The notes: generated from the sequence alone by a model not told the origin. Positions 31,521 to 41,395 are shown, numbered from the stretch's first letter. The stretch: 64,000 nt of DNA from Bacteroidales bacterium WCE2004 (GCA_900167895.1 FUZR01000001.1:539144-603143), one strand, 5' to 3'. Program-made: numbers and translations.

Positions 31521-33149
31521 ATGCATTTGCTGACGCTGCTCTCCATATTCCGGATGGTCGTGCTGCCGGTCCAGTTCCAGGACCGGGAGCTGGGCACCAC
31601 GCGCGAGCAGCAGCAAGCGCTGGTGCAGCAGGCCCAGGAGTATTTCAACCGGCAGTTTGCCGGGACCGGGACGACCTTCGTCTTCGAGCTGGCCCCGGCG
31701 GCCACGCTCCAGCATCCGGTCGCCTGGTACGGCACCAATTATCCCGACCGCAAGGACATCCGGCTCGCGGATGCCGTGCGGGAGGCCTGCCTGCTGCTCA
31801 AGGACCAGGTGGACTTCGCCGCGACGGACAACGACGGCGACGGCCTGATCGACATCGTCTTCCTGCTCTACGCCGGGCCGGGCGAGCACGTCAGCGGCCA
31901 GGAGAGCGACATCTACCCGCAGCAGGGCTGGATGCCCGCCGACGGGCCCGCCCTGCTGCTGGGCGGCAAGGGCGTCCGCAGTTTCGCCGTGGCGCCGGAG
32001 GGCGAGCCGGGCGTGTGGTGCCACGAATTCGCCCACGCGCTCGGGCTGCCCGACTTCTACGACACCGACGGCGCGGAGAGCGGCGGCGAATGCCCCGGCC
32101 TCTGGGACACGTCGCTGATGGACAACGGCTGCCGCGCAGCGGAATTTCCCGAATTCGGGGCGCTCGAGTTCCACCTGCTCGGCCTGGGCCGCGAGGAGGC
32201 GCTGGCGGTGGGCCCGCAGCTCCTGCAACCCCTCGCGTCCGGCCGCCGCTACCTCCGGGCAGGGACGGACCGGGAGGGCGAATATTTCCTGTTTGAAGCG
32301 CGCGCGGGCAAGCTCTATGTCTATCACGTCGACCTGTCGGACAATGCCGCCGGCTACTCGGCGCGGCAGGAGAAGGAGCTGACGGCGCGCGAGCGCTGGG
32401 CCTCCGGCGAGATCAACAACAACCCGGAGCACCCCTGCGCGCGGCTGGTCGCCGCCGACCCGTCGGCGACCGACGCGGCCGGGGTCCCCTTCCCAAACGG
32501 CGCCGCCACGAGCTTCGGCTCCGACACGCCTGCGGCGTTCCGCGCCTGGAGCGGCGCCGCGTCCGGGCTGGCCCTCACGGGCATCCGCCCGGCCGCCGAC
32601 GGCGCCGTGGCCTTCGAGGTGATCCGCCCGGTCACGGTCGAGGACCTGGTGGTCTACCAGGACGCCGCGCTCGTCCGCTGGTCGGTCTCCCCCGCCCTGA
32701 CCGTCCGGAGCTATGAAGTGTCCTGGACGGACGGCGTCACGACCGGCCGCGCCGAGTTGCCCGGCAGCGCCGTGAGCTATACGGTCGAGGGCCTGCAGCC
32801 CCTGACGGAATACACCTTCAACGTGCAGGCGCGCTGCTCCGACAGCGGCCGCTACTCCGCCGGCGGGCGCTTCACCACGAAGGTCCTGCGCAGCGGCACC
32901 TATCCTTATATCTATCTGGGCGGCGCCACGCGCAACCTCGACGGCAGCTTCCCGTCGGGCACCCGCATTCCGCTGCGCGTCTTCAACGCCAGCGGCGTGC
33001 AGGAGGTCCGCTGGACCCTGGACGGCCAGCCCGTCACGACGGACGCCAACGGCTGGTTCACGCTGCGCCGCAGCGGCGTGCTGGTGGCCCGGATCCTGTA
33101 TCTGGACGGCACGTCCGAAACCCTCCTCAAAGAAATCTCCGTGCAATGA
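31521..33149 (+). CDS. M6 family metalloprotease-like protein with fibronectin type III domain
   Basis: A 542-residue protein. The catalytic motif HEFAHALGLPD (168-178) is the HExxHxxGxxD of M6 (immune inhibitor A) proteases; the preceding DNDGDGLIDIVFLLYAG and later CPGLWDTSLMDNG (Met-turn region) fit too. A C-terminal fibronectin type III domain covers roughly 375-455 (ALVRWSVSPALTVRSYEVSW and TEYTFNVQARCSDSGRYS). Only about ten residues precede the catalytic domain (VVLPVQFQD), so there is no long prodomain and the signal peptide is weak at best. A 4-nt overlap joins it to the next lipoprotein gene. Confidence 0.85.
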   Translation: MHLLTLLSIFRMVVLPVQFQDRELGTTREQQQALVQQAQEYFNRQFAGTGTTFVFELAPAATLQHPVAWYGTNYPDRKDIRLADAVREACLLLKDQVDFAATDNDGDGLIDIVFLLYAGPGEHVSGQESDIYPQQGWMPADGPALLLGGKGVRSFAVAPEGEPGVWCHEFAHALGLPDFYDTDGAESGGECPGLWDTSLMDNGCRAAEFPEFGALEFHLLGLGREEALAVGPQLLQPLASGRRYLRAGTDREGEYFLFEARAGKLYVYHVDLSDNAAGYSARQEKELTARERWASGEINNNPEHPCARLVAADPSATDAAGVPFPNGAATSFGSDTPAAFRAWSGAASGLALTGIRPAADGAVAFEVIRPVTVEDLVVYQDAALVRWSVSPALTVRSYEVSWTDGVTTGRAELPGSAVSYTVEGLQPLTEYTFNVQARCSDSGRYSAGGRFTTKVLRSGTYPYIYLGGATRNLDGSFPSGTRIPLRVFNASGVQEVRWTLDGQPVTTDANGWFTLRRSGVLVARILYLDGTSETLLKEISVQ

Positions 33150-33562
33150 AACCCCTCCGCCATATCCTTCCGCTCCTGCTGCTGACGCTGCTCCCGCTGC
33201 TGGCGGGCTGCAACGACGAGCGGCTGTGCAGCGCGTTCTGCGAGCGCGAGCACATCCGCCTGCAGGTCGGCAGCTCGACCGTGTTCGCCTATGAGCCCAA
33301 CACCTGCCAGCTGTCGTTCAGCCGCGACCGGCGGACGTTCCGCGCGTGCAACGACGCCATGTCCGACTTCTTCGTGGTCGAAATGTCGGACATCCCCGCG
33401 CAGCTGGGACAGCGCCTGACGGCCAACGTGACCTGGACCACCGAGCGGGAGGTATTGACCAGAAAAAACCTCACCCTCGAAGTCGCACGACTCGAGGGTG
33501 ATGAATTCTGGCTATGGAGCACCGCCGGCCGGATCGGCGTGACGGTGCGTATCCTTGAATAG
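33146..33562 (+). CDS. Small lipoprotein of unknown function, coupled to the M6 protease gene
   Basis: A 138-residue protein with a lipoprotein signal peptide (long Leu-rich core, LLAGC with Cys22). The mature part has three more cysteines soon after (LCSAFCEREH) and then beta-rich sequence with no family I recognise. The overlap with the protease gene (ATGA at 33146-33149) suggests it works with it, perhaps as inhibitor, anchor or folding partner; that is inference from order only. It ends 2 nt before the convergent tpiA gene. Confidence 0.75.
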   Translation: MKPLRHILPLLLLTLLPLLAGCNDERLCSAFCEREHIRLQVGSSTVFAYEPNTCQLSFSRDRRTFRACNDAMSDFFVVEMSDIPAQLGQRLTANVTWTTEREVLTRKNLTLEVARLEGDEFWLWSTAGRIGVTVRILE

Positions 33563-33564
33563 TC

Positions 33565-34320
33565 TTAGAACGACAGGGCGATCTGGATGAAGTCGTCGGC
33601 CTTGAGGGCGGCGCCACCGATCAGACCACCGTCGATGTCCGGCTGGGCGAAGAGCTCCTTGGCGTTGGACGGCTTGCAGGAACCGCCGTAGAGGATGGTC
33701 ACGTCGTCGGCGACGGCCTGGCCGAACTTGGCGGCGAGGTCCTTGCGGATGTGGGCGTGGATCTCCTCGGCCTGCTCGGCGGTAGCGGTCTTGCCGGTGC
33801 CGATGGCCCAGACGGGCTCGTAGGCCACGATGATCTTCTTCATGTCCTCGGCGGAGAAGTTGTAGAGGACGTTCTTGATCTGGGCGGAGCACACGTCGAA
33901 GTGCTTGCCGGCCTCACGCTCGGCAAGGTTCTCGCCGACGCAGAGGATGACGCCGAGACCGGCCTCGAGGGCGAGCTTGGTCTTCTCGACCAGCTTCTCG
34001 TCGGTCTCGCCGTAGTACTGACGGCGCTCGGAGTGGCCCAGGATGGTCCACTGGCAGCCAACGGCCTTCAGCATGTCCACGGAGATCTCGCCGGTGTAGG
34101 CGCCGCTCTTGTGGTCGGCGCAGTTCTGGGCGGAGAGCTCCACCTTGGTGCCCTCGAGCTGCTTGCCGCAGCAGCAGAGGTGGGTGAACGGCGGGGCGAT
34201 GATGAGGCCGACGCCGGCCGGGATTTCGGCGGCGCGGGCAGCCACAGCCTTCGCCAGCTCGATACCATCAGGTCTGGTCGTATTCATCTTCCAGTTGCCT
34301 GCAACGATTTTCTTTCTCAT
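33565..34320 (-). CDS. tpiA: Triosephosphate isomerase
   Basis: A 251-residue TIM barrel interconverting dihydroxyacetone phosphate and glyceraldehyde-3-phosphate. Active-site parts are complete: NWKMN with the Lys at 9-13, the catalytic His in ILGHSERRQYYGE, the catalytic Glu in AYEPVWAIGTGKTA including the mobile loop, and the phosphate-binding YGGS and GGLIGGAAL. It is monocistronic and divergent from tyrS. The gap between them contains a long imperfect inverted repeat. Confidence 0.98.
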   Translation of the reverse strand: MRKKIVAGNWKMNTTRPDGIELAKAVAARAAEIPAGVGLIIAPPFTHLCCCGKQLEGTKVELSAQNCADHKSGAYTGEISVDMLKAVGCQWTILGHSERRQYYGETDEKLVEKTKLALEAGLGVILCVGENLAEREAGKHFDVCSAQIKNVLYNFSAEDMKKIIVAYEPVWAIGTGKTATAEQAEEIHAHIRKDLAAKFGQAVADDVTILYGGSCKPSNAKELFAQPDIDGGLIGGAALKADDFIQIALSF

Positions 34321-34351
34321 ATCAGTATTAATAAGTTATTGCTTTCCCGCC

Positions 34352-34466
34352 TCAGCCAGCTGCTCCTGCAAAACTTCGCTTCGCTCATCCCTCCCACGAC
34401 TTCGTCGCGGGCCCCTCCCATTTACGAGGCCATGGGTGGCCACGGTTTTGCAGGAGCACTGGCTGA
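34352..34466. repeat. 115-bp structured inverted repeat between tpiA and tyrS
   Basis: Arms 34352-34374 and 34445-34466 (TCAGCCAG.TGCTCCTGCAAAAC and its complement) match over 22 bp with one extra base in the left arm. Inside are a CCCACGAC/GTCGCGGG hairpin and GGCCA/TGGCC. It lies where both divergent promoters should be, upstream of the tyrS box. Confidence 0.7.
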
Positions 34467-34493
34467 AGGCGTGCAAATTTACGAAATATTAAC

Positions 34494-34501
34494 TAATTTT
34501 G
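34494..34501 (+). promoter_or_regulatory. TAATTTTG -7 box for tyrS
   Basis: A perfect TAnnTTTG 22 nt upstream of the tyrS start codon. Confidence 0.6.
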
Positions 34502-34523
34502 CAGTCTTAATTGTGTCGAATCG

Positions 34524-35813
<1,290 letters not shown>

Positions 35814-35816
35814 TAT

Positions 35817-36164
35817 ATGGACAAACCGGCATCTACGAGACAACTGAAGGTCGCGCGCGAAGTGCAGCGCGACCTCTCCGAGATTATCCGCAGCCGGGGG
35901 ATGGCCGCTTTCGGCGGCGCCATGGTCACCGTCAGCGAGGTGCGCATCAGCCCCGACCTGAGCGTGGCGAAGGTGTTCGTGAGCATCTTCCCGTCCGACC
36001 GTGCGGAGCAGGTGATGAAGCTCCTCAACGAGGAGAAGCGCACGCTGCGCGGCGAGCTGGGCCGTCAGGTCGGCTCCCAGCTGCGCATCGTGCCGGAGAT
36101 CGATTTCTATCTGGATTCCACGCTCGACTACGTGGAGCACATCGAGGAGCTCCTCAAGAAATAG
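35817..36164 (+). CDS. rbfA: Ribosome-binding factor A
   Basis: A 115-residue KH-like protein that helps mature the 5' end of 16S rRNA in the 30S subunit. Conserved parts include KVAREVQRDLSEIIRS, VTVSEVRISPDLSVAKVFVS, LRGELGRQVGSQLRIVPEI and FYLDSTLDYVEHIEELL. Length is typical. It follows tyrS by 3 nt, and the next gene starts 12 nt after its stop. Confidence 0.96.
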   Translation: MDKPASTRQLKVAREVQRDLSEIIRSRGMAAFGGAMVTVSEVRISPDLSVAKVFVSIFPSDRAEQVMKLLNEEKRTLRGELGRQVGSQLRIVPEIDFYLDSTLDYVEHIEELLKK

Positions 36165-36176
36165 GCGCTCCCCTCC

Positions 36177-37379
36177 GTGAAGCCCGACCTTTATATCGCG
36201 CGGCGCTACCTGGTGGCCAGGAAGTCACTGGGCGTGATCCACGCGATTTCGGTCATCAGCGCCATCGGCATGGCCGTGGGCACGGCCGCGCTGATCATCA
36301 TCCTGTCCGTCTACAACGGATTCGACAAGATCATCAAGCAGAGCCTGTCCGACCTGGCGCCGGACGTGCTCGTCACGCCCGCGCAGGGCAAGTATTTCGT
36401 GCCCGAAGGGCCGGCCTTCGAGGCGCTGCTGGCCGACGCGCGCGTGGCGCAGGCCTACAACGTAGTGGAGGAGCAGGTGTTCGCCGGCTATGCCGGGCGG
36501 CAGGAACTGGCCCGCGCCAAGGGCGTGGACGCCGTCTACGAGGCGGACTCGCAGCTGGCGGACTATGTGGTCGAAGGGACATTCGCGCTGCACGACGGCG
36601 ACGTGCCTCAGGCGGCCGTGGGCGTCGCGCTGGCGCGCAAACTGGGCCTGCGGACGCGTTTCCTCGACCCGCTGGTGCTGTATTATCCCCGCCGGGGGGC
36701 CCGCATTCCGCTGACCGGGCCGGCGGCGGCCCTGGGCAGCGTGAAGCTCGCCCCCGCGGCCCTGCTGAGCGTCAACGCCACCGCGGACGACGAGCTGGTC
36801 CTCCTCCCCATCGCGCAGATGCGCGGCCTGCTCGGCCTGTCGGCCGACGAGGTCAGCGGCCTGGAGCTGCGCCTGACGGCCGCGCCCGACAGCCGGACCC
36901 TCCGCTCCTTCCAGGAGCTCCTGGGCCCGGACTACGTGGTGCGCGACCGCATCCGGCAGCAGCCTGCGCTATACAAGATGATGCGCTACGAGAAGCTGGC
37001 CATCTATCTGATCCTTCTCTTCGTGGTGCTGATCATCGCTTCCAACATCTTCGGATCCCTGTCGATGCTGTCCATCGCCAAGCGCGAGGACATGGAGACG
37101 CTGCGCGCCCTGGGCGCCAACGAGCGCCTCATCCGGCGCATCTTCGTGTTCGAGGGCTGGCTGGTGTCGCTCTGCGGCCTGGCCGCCGGCGTGGTCGCCG
37201 GCGTGGCCCTGACGCTGGTCCAGCAGCATTTCGGCATCATAAAAATGCCCGGAGGGTTCTTCCTCCAGGCATATCCTGTGGTCCTGCAGGTCAGCGACCT
37301 GCTCTGGACGGTCCTCGGCGTAGGGGCCGTAGGATTCCTTATTACTCTACTCGCAGCGCCTGCTCGAGATCCGCGATAA
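36177..37379 (+). CDS. LolC/LolE-like lipoprotein-releasing ABC transporter permease
   Basis: A 400-residue inner-membrane protein of the FtsX/LolCE type. The N-terminal IARRYLVARKSLGVIHAISV and a first membrane helix (about 24-44) precede a large periplasmic domain (about 45-265). Three helices at the C-terminus follow, with SIAKREDMETLRALGANERLIRRIFVFEGW, the cytoplasmic coupling helix between them. Family members with a LolD ATPase extract outer-membrane lipoproteins. The start is GTG. The last 38 nt overlap the 3' end of the convergent metY-like gene, so the final residues (AAPARDPR) may be recent. Confidence 0.9.
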   Translation: MKPDLYIARRYLVARKSLGVIHAISVISAIGMAVGTAALIIILSVYNGFDKIIKQSLSDLAPDVLVTPAQGKYFVPEGPAFEALLADARVAQAYNVVEEQVFAGYAGRQELARAKGVDAVYEADSQLADYVVEGTFALHDGDVPQAAVGVALARKLGLRTRFLDPLVLYYPRRGARIPLTGPAAALGSVKLAPAALLSVNATADDELVLLPIAQMRGLLGLSADEVSGLELRLTAAPDSRTLRSFQELLGPDYVVRDRIRQQPALYKMMRYEKLAIYLILLFVVLIIASNIFGSLSMLSIAKREDMETLRALGANERLIRRIFVFEGWLVSLCGLAAGVVAGVALTLVQQHFGIIKMPGGFFLQAYPVVLQVSDLLWTVLGVGAVGFLITLLAAPARDPR

Positions 37380-38625
37380 TGTCGCGCGGATCCTCGAGGC
37401 CGATGCTCAGGCGCATCAGACCCGGGTCAACGCCCGCCTCGCGCAGCTGCTCGTCGGAGAGCTGCCGGTGCGTGTGGGACGCCGGGTGCAGGATGCACGA
37501 ATGGCAGTCTGCCACGTGGGTCTCGATGGTGATCAGCTGGAGGTGGTCCATGAAGCGCTTGGCGCGCTCGCGGTCGCCCTTGAGCGCGAGCGCCATCACG
37601 CCGCAGGTGCCCTCCGGCATGTATTTCTGCGCCAGCGCGTAGTCGGAATCGTCTTTCAGGCCCGGGTAGTGGATCCATTCCACGGCCGGATGGTCGTGGA
37701 GGTATTCCGCCACCTTTTGCGCGGATGCGCAAATGTGCTTCATGCGCACGGCGAGCGTCTGGATGCCGAGGTTGAGGTAGAAGGCGTTCTGCGGGCTCTG
37801 GATGGAGCCCAGGTCGCGCATCAGCTGGCTGGTGGCCTTGGTGATGTAGGCCAGCTTGCCGAATTTCTTGGTATAGGTCAGTCCGTGGTAGGACTCGTCC
37901 GGCGTGGTCAGGCCCGGGAACTTGTCGGCGTGGGCCTCCCAGTCGAAGTTGCCGCTGTCGATGATGGCGCCGCCGACCGTGGTGCCGTGGCCGTCGAGGT
38001 ATTTGGTGGTGGAGTGGGTGACGATGTCGGCACCGAACTCGATGGGCCGGAGGTTGACCGGCGTCGGGAAGGTATTGTCCACGATGAGGGGCACGCCGTG
38101 CTTGTGGGCGATGCGCGCGAGGCGCTCGATGTCGAGCACGCGGACGCCCGGGTTGGTGAGCGTCTCGCCGAAGAGGAGCTTGGTGTTGGGGCGGAAGGCC
38201 GCCTCGATCTCCTCGTCGGAGGCGTTCTGGTCGATGAAGGTGACCTCGATGCCCATCTTGGGGAAGGTGACGCCGAAGAGGTTGTAGGTGCCGCCGTAGA
38301 TCGCCGAGGTGGTGATCATGTGGCAGCCGGCCTCGCAGATGTTGAAGCAGGCGAAGAAGTTGGCGGCCTGGCCGGAGGAGGTCAGCATGCCCGCCACGCC
38401 GCCTTCCAGCGCCGCCAGACGCGCGGCCACGCGGTCGTTGGTCGGGTTCTGCAGGCGGGTGTAGAAATAGCCGGAAGCCTCGAGGTCGAAGAGGCGTCCC
38501 ATCTCGTCGCTGGTGGTGTACTTGAAGGTGGTACTCTGGATGATCGGCATCTGCCGGGGTTCGCCATTGGCGGGGCTGTAGCCCGCATGGACGCAAAGCG
38601 TGGAGGGATGAAGCTTCTTTTCCAT
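37342..38625 (-). CDS. metY: O-acetylhomoserine sulfhydrylase / Cys-Met metabolism PLP enzyme
   Basis: A 427-residue PLP-dependent enzyme of the cystathionine gamma-synthase family. The N-terminus (TLCVHAGYSPANGEPRQMP), YTRLQNPTNDRVAARLAALEGG, SGQAANFF, VDNTFPTPVNLRPIEFGAD and the PLP-lysine motif HSTTKYLDGHGTTVGG all agree best with the MetY branch, which makes homocysteine from O-acetylhomoserine and sulfide. The true start is the ATG at 38625. The 3' end overlaps the LolC-like gene on the other strand by 38 nt. Confidence 0.92.
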   Translation of the reverse strand: MEKKLHPSTLCVHAGYSPANGEPRQMPIIQSTTFKYTTSDEMGRLFDLEASGYFYTRLQNPTNDRVAARLAALEGGVAGMLTSSGQAANFFACFNICEAGCHMITTSAIYGGTYNLFGVTFPKMGIEVTFIDQNASDEEIEAAFRPNTKLLFGETLTNPGVRVLDIERLARIAHKHGVPLIVDNTFPTPVNLRPIEFGADIVTHSTTKYLDGHGTTVGGAIIDSGNFDWEAHADKFPGLTTPDESYHGLTYTKKFGKLAYITKATSQLMRDLGSIQSPQNAFYLNLGIQTLAVRMKHICASAQKVAEYLHDHPAVEWIHYPGLKDDSDYALAQKYMPEGTCGVMALALKGDRERAKRFMDHLQLITIETHVADCHSCILHPASHTHRQLSDEQLREAGVDPGLMRLSIGLEDPRDIIADLEQALRVE

Positions 38626-38651
38626 TACACTGATAAAACTAACCGTAGCAA

Positions 38652-38659
38652 CAAATATA
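38652..38659 (-). promoter_or_regulatory. TATATTTG -7 box for the metY-like gene
   Basis: A perfect TAnnTTTG on the minus strand 26 nt upstream of the start, facing the manA promoter. Confidence 0.55.
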
Positions 38660-38670
38660 CACAATTTTTG

Positions 38671-38678
38671 TAATTTTG
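38671..38678 (+). promoter_or_regulatory. TAATTTTG -7 box for manA
   Basis: A perfect TAnnTTTG with 6 nt to the ATG at 38685, so the transcript should start at or next to the start codon. Confidence 0.55.
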
Positions 38679-38684
38679 TCCCGT

Positions 38685-39698
38685 ATGTCAGAAGAGAAGA
38701 AACTTTACCCTTTCAAGTTCTGCACCCTGCAGGACGATTACCCCTGGGGCAGCGAGGAGTTCAAGCTCGCGGACCTGGGCTATCGCGATTCGCTGGTCCG
38801 CGAGGGCTGGCTGGCCGGCAACAGCATGTCGGAGGTGATGGACACCTACCTCGACCGCGTGGTCGGCGACAATGTGTATGACTACTACGGGCGGCAGTTC
38901 CCCGTGTGCGTGCGCCTCGTGCGCTGCAAGGGGCGGATGCCGCTCCGCGTGCACCCCGACGACGAGGTGGCCGCGCAGCGATATGATTTCCTGGGCAAGG
39001 AGAAGGTCTGGTACGTGGTGCGCGCCGGGCTCGACGCCCGCCTGCTGGTGGGCTTCCGCCGCGACACCGACGCCGCGGAATTCTATCCCAAGTGCCTGGA
39101 CGGCACGGCGGAGGAGCTCCTCAACACCGTCGCCCCCTACGCCGGCCAGTGGCTGCACATCCCGGCCGGCACGCCGCATGCGGCGCTGGGCGACGTGGAG
39201 ATCCTCGAGATCGCCGAGTCCTCGCCGATGGATTTCTGCCTGTGCGGCTGGGGCGAGGAGGTGCATCCCGACGAGTTCGACACTTCGCTGACGCTCGTGG
39301 ACGCGCTCGATTTCATCAATTACAAGAAATATTCCCCCGCCGCGGTCCGTCCGGCCGCCGGCTCGGCGCCGGATTCGGAGCGGCTCGTGGACCTGCCCCA
39401 GATGCGCCTGGACCGCATCGCGCTCAAGGCGCCGATCGAGATCACGCGCGAGGGCGGGCCGTTCCTGCTGTACACCTGCGTGCGCGGCAGCGCGGTCCTG
39501 CGTCTCCCGCTCGCCGGCGGCAAGACGCTCGATTATACAATGAAAAACGGCGAGACGATACTCGTTCCCGCCGAATGTCTGGAGTTCCAGCTCGTGCCGG
39601 AGACGTCCAATGCGCTCCTGCTCGAGACTTCGATCGTGCGCGCCGACGCGGATCCGTATATCGATCCGTCGGCCGAGCCGACCCTGCCGGAGGACTAG
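38685..39698 (+). CDS. manA: Mannose-6-phosphate isomerase, class I
   Basis: A 337-residue cupin enzyme interconverting mannose-6-phosphate and fructose-6-phosphate. Motifs include WGSEEFKLADLGY near the start, the metal-site region MPLRVHPDDEVAA and GKEKVWYVV, and the second half of the site in HIPAGTPHAALGDVEILEIAESS. The C-terminal cupin (LYTCVRGSAVLRLPLAGGKTL, ILVPAECLEFQL) is complete. I start it at the ATG at 38685, directly after the promoter box. It supplies mannose-type sugars for glycans. Its stop codon overlaps that of the convergent lipoprotein gene. Confidence 0.92.
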   Translation: MSEEKKLYPFKFCTLQDDYPWGSEEFKLADLGYRDSLVREGWLAGNSMSEVMDTYLDRVVGDNVYDYYGRQFPVCVRLVRCKGRMPLRVHPDDEVAAQRYDFLGKEKVWYVVRAGLDARLLVGFRRDTDAAEFYPKCLDGTAEELLNTVAPYAGQWLHIPAGTPHAALGDVEILEIAESSPMDFCLCGWGEEVHPDEFDTSLTLVDALDFINYKKYSPAAVRPAAGSAPDSERLVDLPQMRLDRIALKAPIEITREGGPFLLYTCVRGSAVLRLPLAGGKTLDYTMKNGETILVPAECLEFQLVPETSNALLLETSIVRADADPYIDPSAEPTLPED

Positions 39699-40531
39699 TC
39701 CATCGGCGAGAGCACGAAGGTCACGGAGCCGGAAGAAGTGGAGTTCTCGATGGTCGCGGAGACCGTCAGGATGCATTTGCCGTCCATGTATTCGACGGTC
39801 GCCTTCGGCGAGAGGAACGTGAATCCCATCTTGTCGTCATCCCACGTGTAGGTGATGTTGCTGCCCGTGAGCGTGAACTCGCTCACGTCGGCGGAATTGT
39901 CCGAATAGACGAAGAGCATCTTCTCCGTGCCCGTGAAGGAGATCGACTGGAGCTTCATGCCCGGTTCGATGTCGTCGGGGACGTCGTGTCCGTTGTCCCG
40001 GATGAATTTCGCGATCTCATAGAAGTTGCAGCCCTGGAAGTCGGCGCTGGCCGTCGTCCAGCCCCTGACGGTGACGCGGGTCCGGTCGACGGTCCAGCCG
40101 CGATAGAGCTGGTTGCCGCCGCTGGACTTCGTGAAGTCGGCGGACATCTTCTCGGCGGTGCCGCCGGTCGGCGAGCAGACGAGTTCGACCCGGCCGGAGG
40201 CGCTGTTGTTGAACTGGATCGTGCCGTAGCCGTTGAGCGTGTAGACCTCGCCGTTGACGGTGTAGTCGCCTGTTCGGTAGCTGAGCTCGCTGCCGGAGCG
40301 GACGCCGATGGCGTAGAGGCCGCTCTCCGTGAGCTCGATGCTCGCCAGGGCGGACGCCGGCGTGGCTTCTGCCTTAGTGGGGGTCGGATTGCTGCAGGGG
40401 ATCAGCTGACCGGCATACTGGACGAAACGCGGATCCTCGAAACGCGTCTCGCCGTTGCCGTTGTTTTTGTTGCATGCGGAAAGCAGGGGCAACAGGGCCA
40501 CCATCGTGGCGGCAAGCAATATCTTTCTCAT
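39695..40531 (-). CDS. Lipoprotein of unknown function
   Basis: A 278-residue protein with a lipoprotein signal peptide (MRKILLAATMVALLPLLSAC, Cys20) and a polar Asn-rich linker. The mature part is beta-rich with Ser/Thr/Gly-heavy segments (YTLNGYGTIQFNN, TLTGSNITYTWDDD, ATIENSTSSGSVTF), like many Bacteroidales surface or periplasmic lipoproteins. I do not recognise a family. The gene lies 13 nt downstream of an outer membrane barrel gene, and the two probably form an operon from the box at 41348-41355. Confidence 0.75.
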   Translation of the reverse strand: MRKILLAATMVALLPLLSACNKNNGNGETRFEDPRFVQYAGQLIPCSNPTPTKAEATPASALASIELTESGLYAIGVRSGSELSYRTGDYTVNGEVYTLNGYGTIQFNNSASGRVELVCSPTGGTAEKMSADFTKSSGGNQLYRGWTVDRTRVTVRGWTTASADFQGCNFYEIAKFIRDNGHDVPDDIEPGMKLQSISFTGTEKMLFVYSDNSADVSEFTLTGSNITYTWDDDKMGFTFLSPKATVEYMDGKCILTVSATIENSTSSGSVTFVLSPMD

Positions 40532-40544
40532 ATCTGCAATCGGA

Positions 40545-41309
40545 TTAGAAAAGTCTGACATTGAGGCGGAACGAGAGGGTCGGCCAGAAGGCGGCGTATT
40601 TGGCGACTTCGTCCATGACGTCGCCGATCGCCTCGACATGCTCCCGGGTCAGCTGCACCTTCTCGGTGCGGCCGGTGACGCTTTCGCCCTCGGCCCAGAG
40701 GCCGGCCTTGCCCTGGTACTGGACGCCCAGGTCGAAGCAGAAGGACACGCGACGGTCGCGATCGACGGCGCGGCCGAAGCCGATGCCGACGTAGGGCTTG
40801 ACGGCGAAGGTCTTGCCGCCGAGGCCCGGCGCGGCGAGCTTGGTGGCGAGGACGCCGTTCTTGGCCTTGACCACATAGCCGTCCACGTCGATACCCATGG
40901 TCTCGTAGTCAGAAGGCATGTCAGCCAGCTTGCCGCTGAGGAAGGCGGGAGCGCCCATGTAAGCGCCCACGGTGAAGTGGAAGCCCTTCGTGGCGGAAGG
41001 GTAGATATTGAAGAGGAGGCGGGCGTCGTTCATGCCGAATCCCATCTTCATGGGGACAGGAACGTCGTTGCTGCTGGGGTTGGCAGGGTGCTCGGGCACG
41101 CGGATTCCATGGAGGGTATAGCCGACGAGGCCGACGCCGGCGCCATAACCGGCGCGGATGTCGACGTGGTTGCCGAGGGGGGCGGCCAACTCGATGCCGA
41201 GGCCGTCAGTGCCGGCGCCAAGGCCGATGGAGAGGTGGTCGAAGACCTGAGCTCCGGCGTTGACCGACAGGATAAGGGCGGCCAAAGAAAGGATAATAGT
41301 CTTTTTCAT
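40545..41309 (-). CDS. Outer membrane beta-barrel protein
   Basis: A 254-residue protein with a signal peptide (cut likely after VNAGAQ). Repeated amphipathic strands follow (LSIGLGAGTDGLGIELAAPLG, VDIRAGYGAGVGLVGYTLHG, FHFTVGAYMGAP, FAVKPYVGIGFGRAV), and the last strand ends TLSFRLNVRLF with a C-terminal Phe, the outer membrane sorting signal. It looks like a small 8-10 strand barrel; function unknown. The ATG at 41309 fits the signal peptide and lies 38 nt after its promoter box. Confidence 0.85.
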   Translation of the reverse strand: MKKTIILSLAALILSVNAGAQVFDHLSIGLGAGTDGLGIELAAPLGNHVDIRAGYGAGVGLVGYTLHGIRVPEHPANPSSNDVPVPMKMGFGMNDARLLFNIYPSATKGFHFTVGAYMGAPAFLSGKLADMPSDYETMGIDVDGYVVKAKNGVLATKLAAPGLGGKTFAVKPYVGIGFGRAVDRDRRVSFCFDLGVQYQGKAGLWAEGESVTGRTEKVQLTREHVEAIGDVMDEVAKYAAFWPTLSFRLNVRLF

Positions 41310-41347
41310 ACCAAAAATCGATTGGTGATCAGTGTCATTATATCTGT

Positions 41348-41355
41348 CAAAGGTA
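41348..41355 (-). promoter_or_regulatory. TACCTTTG -7 box for the barrel-lipoprotein pair
   Basis: A perfect TAnnTTTG on the minus strand, 38 nt upstream of the barrel gene start. Confidence 0.5.
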
Positions 41356-41387
41356 GCAATCTTTTCTTTCATTCTTGATTTTTTCTT

Positions 41388-41395
41388 TACTTTTG
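41388..41395 (+). promoter_or_regulatory. TACTTTTG -7 box for the DJ-1 family gene
   Basis: A perfect TAnnTTTG with 5 nt to the ATG at 41401. Confidence 0.55.

Noticed and set aside
31389-33146. A 585-codon minus-strand frame opposite the M6 protease
   Set aside because: Antisense to a gene with a clear HExxH motif; sequence is the usual Ala/Arg/Gly shadow.
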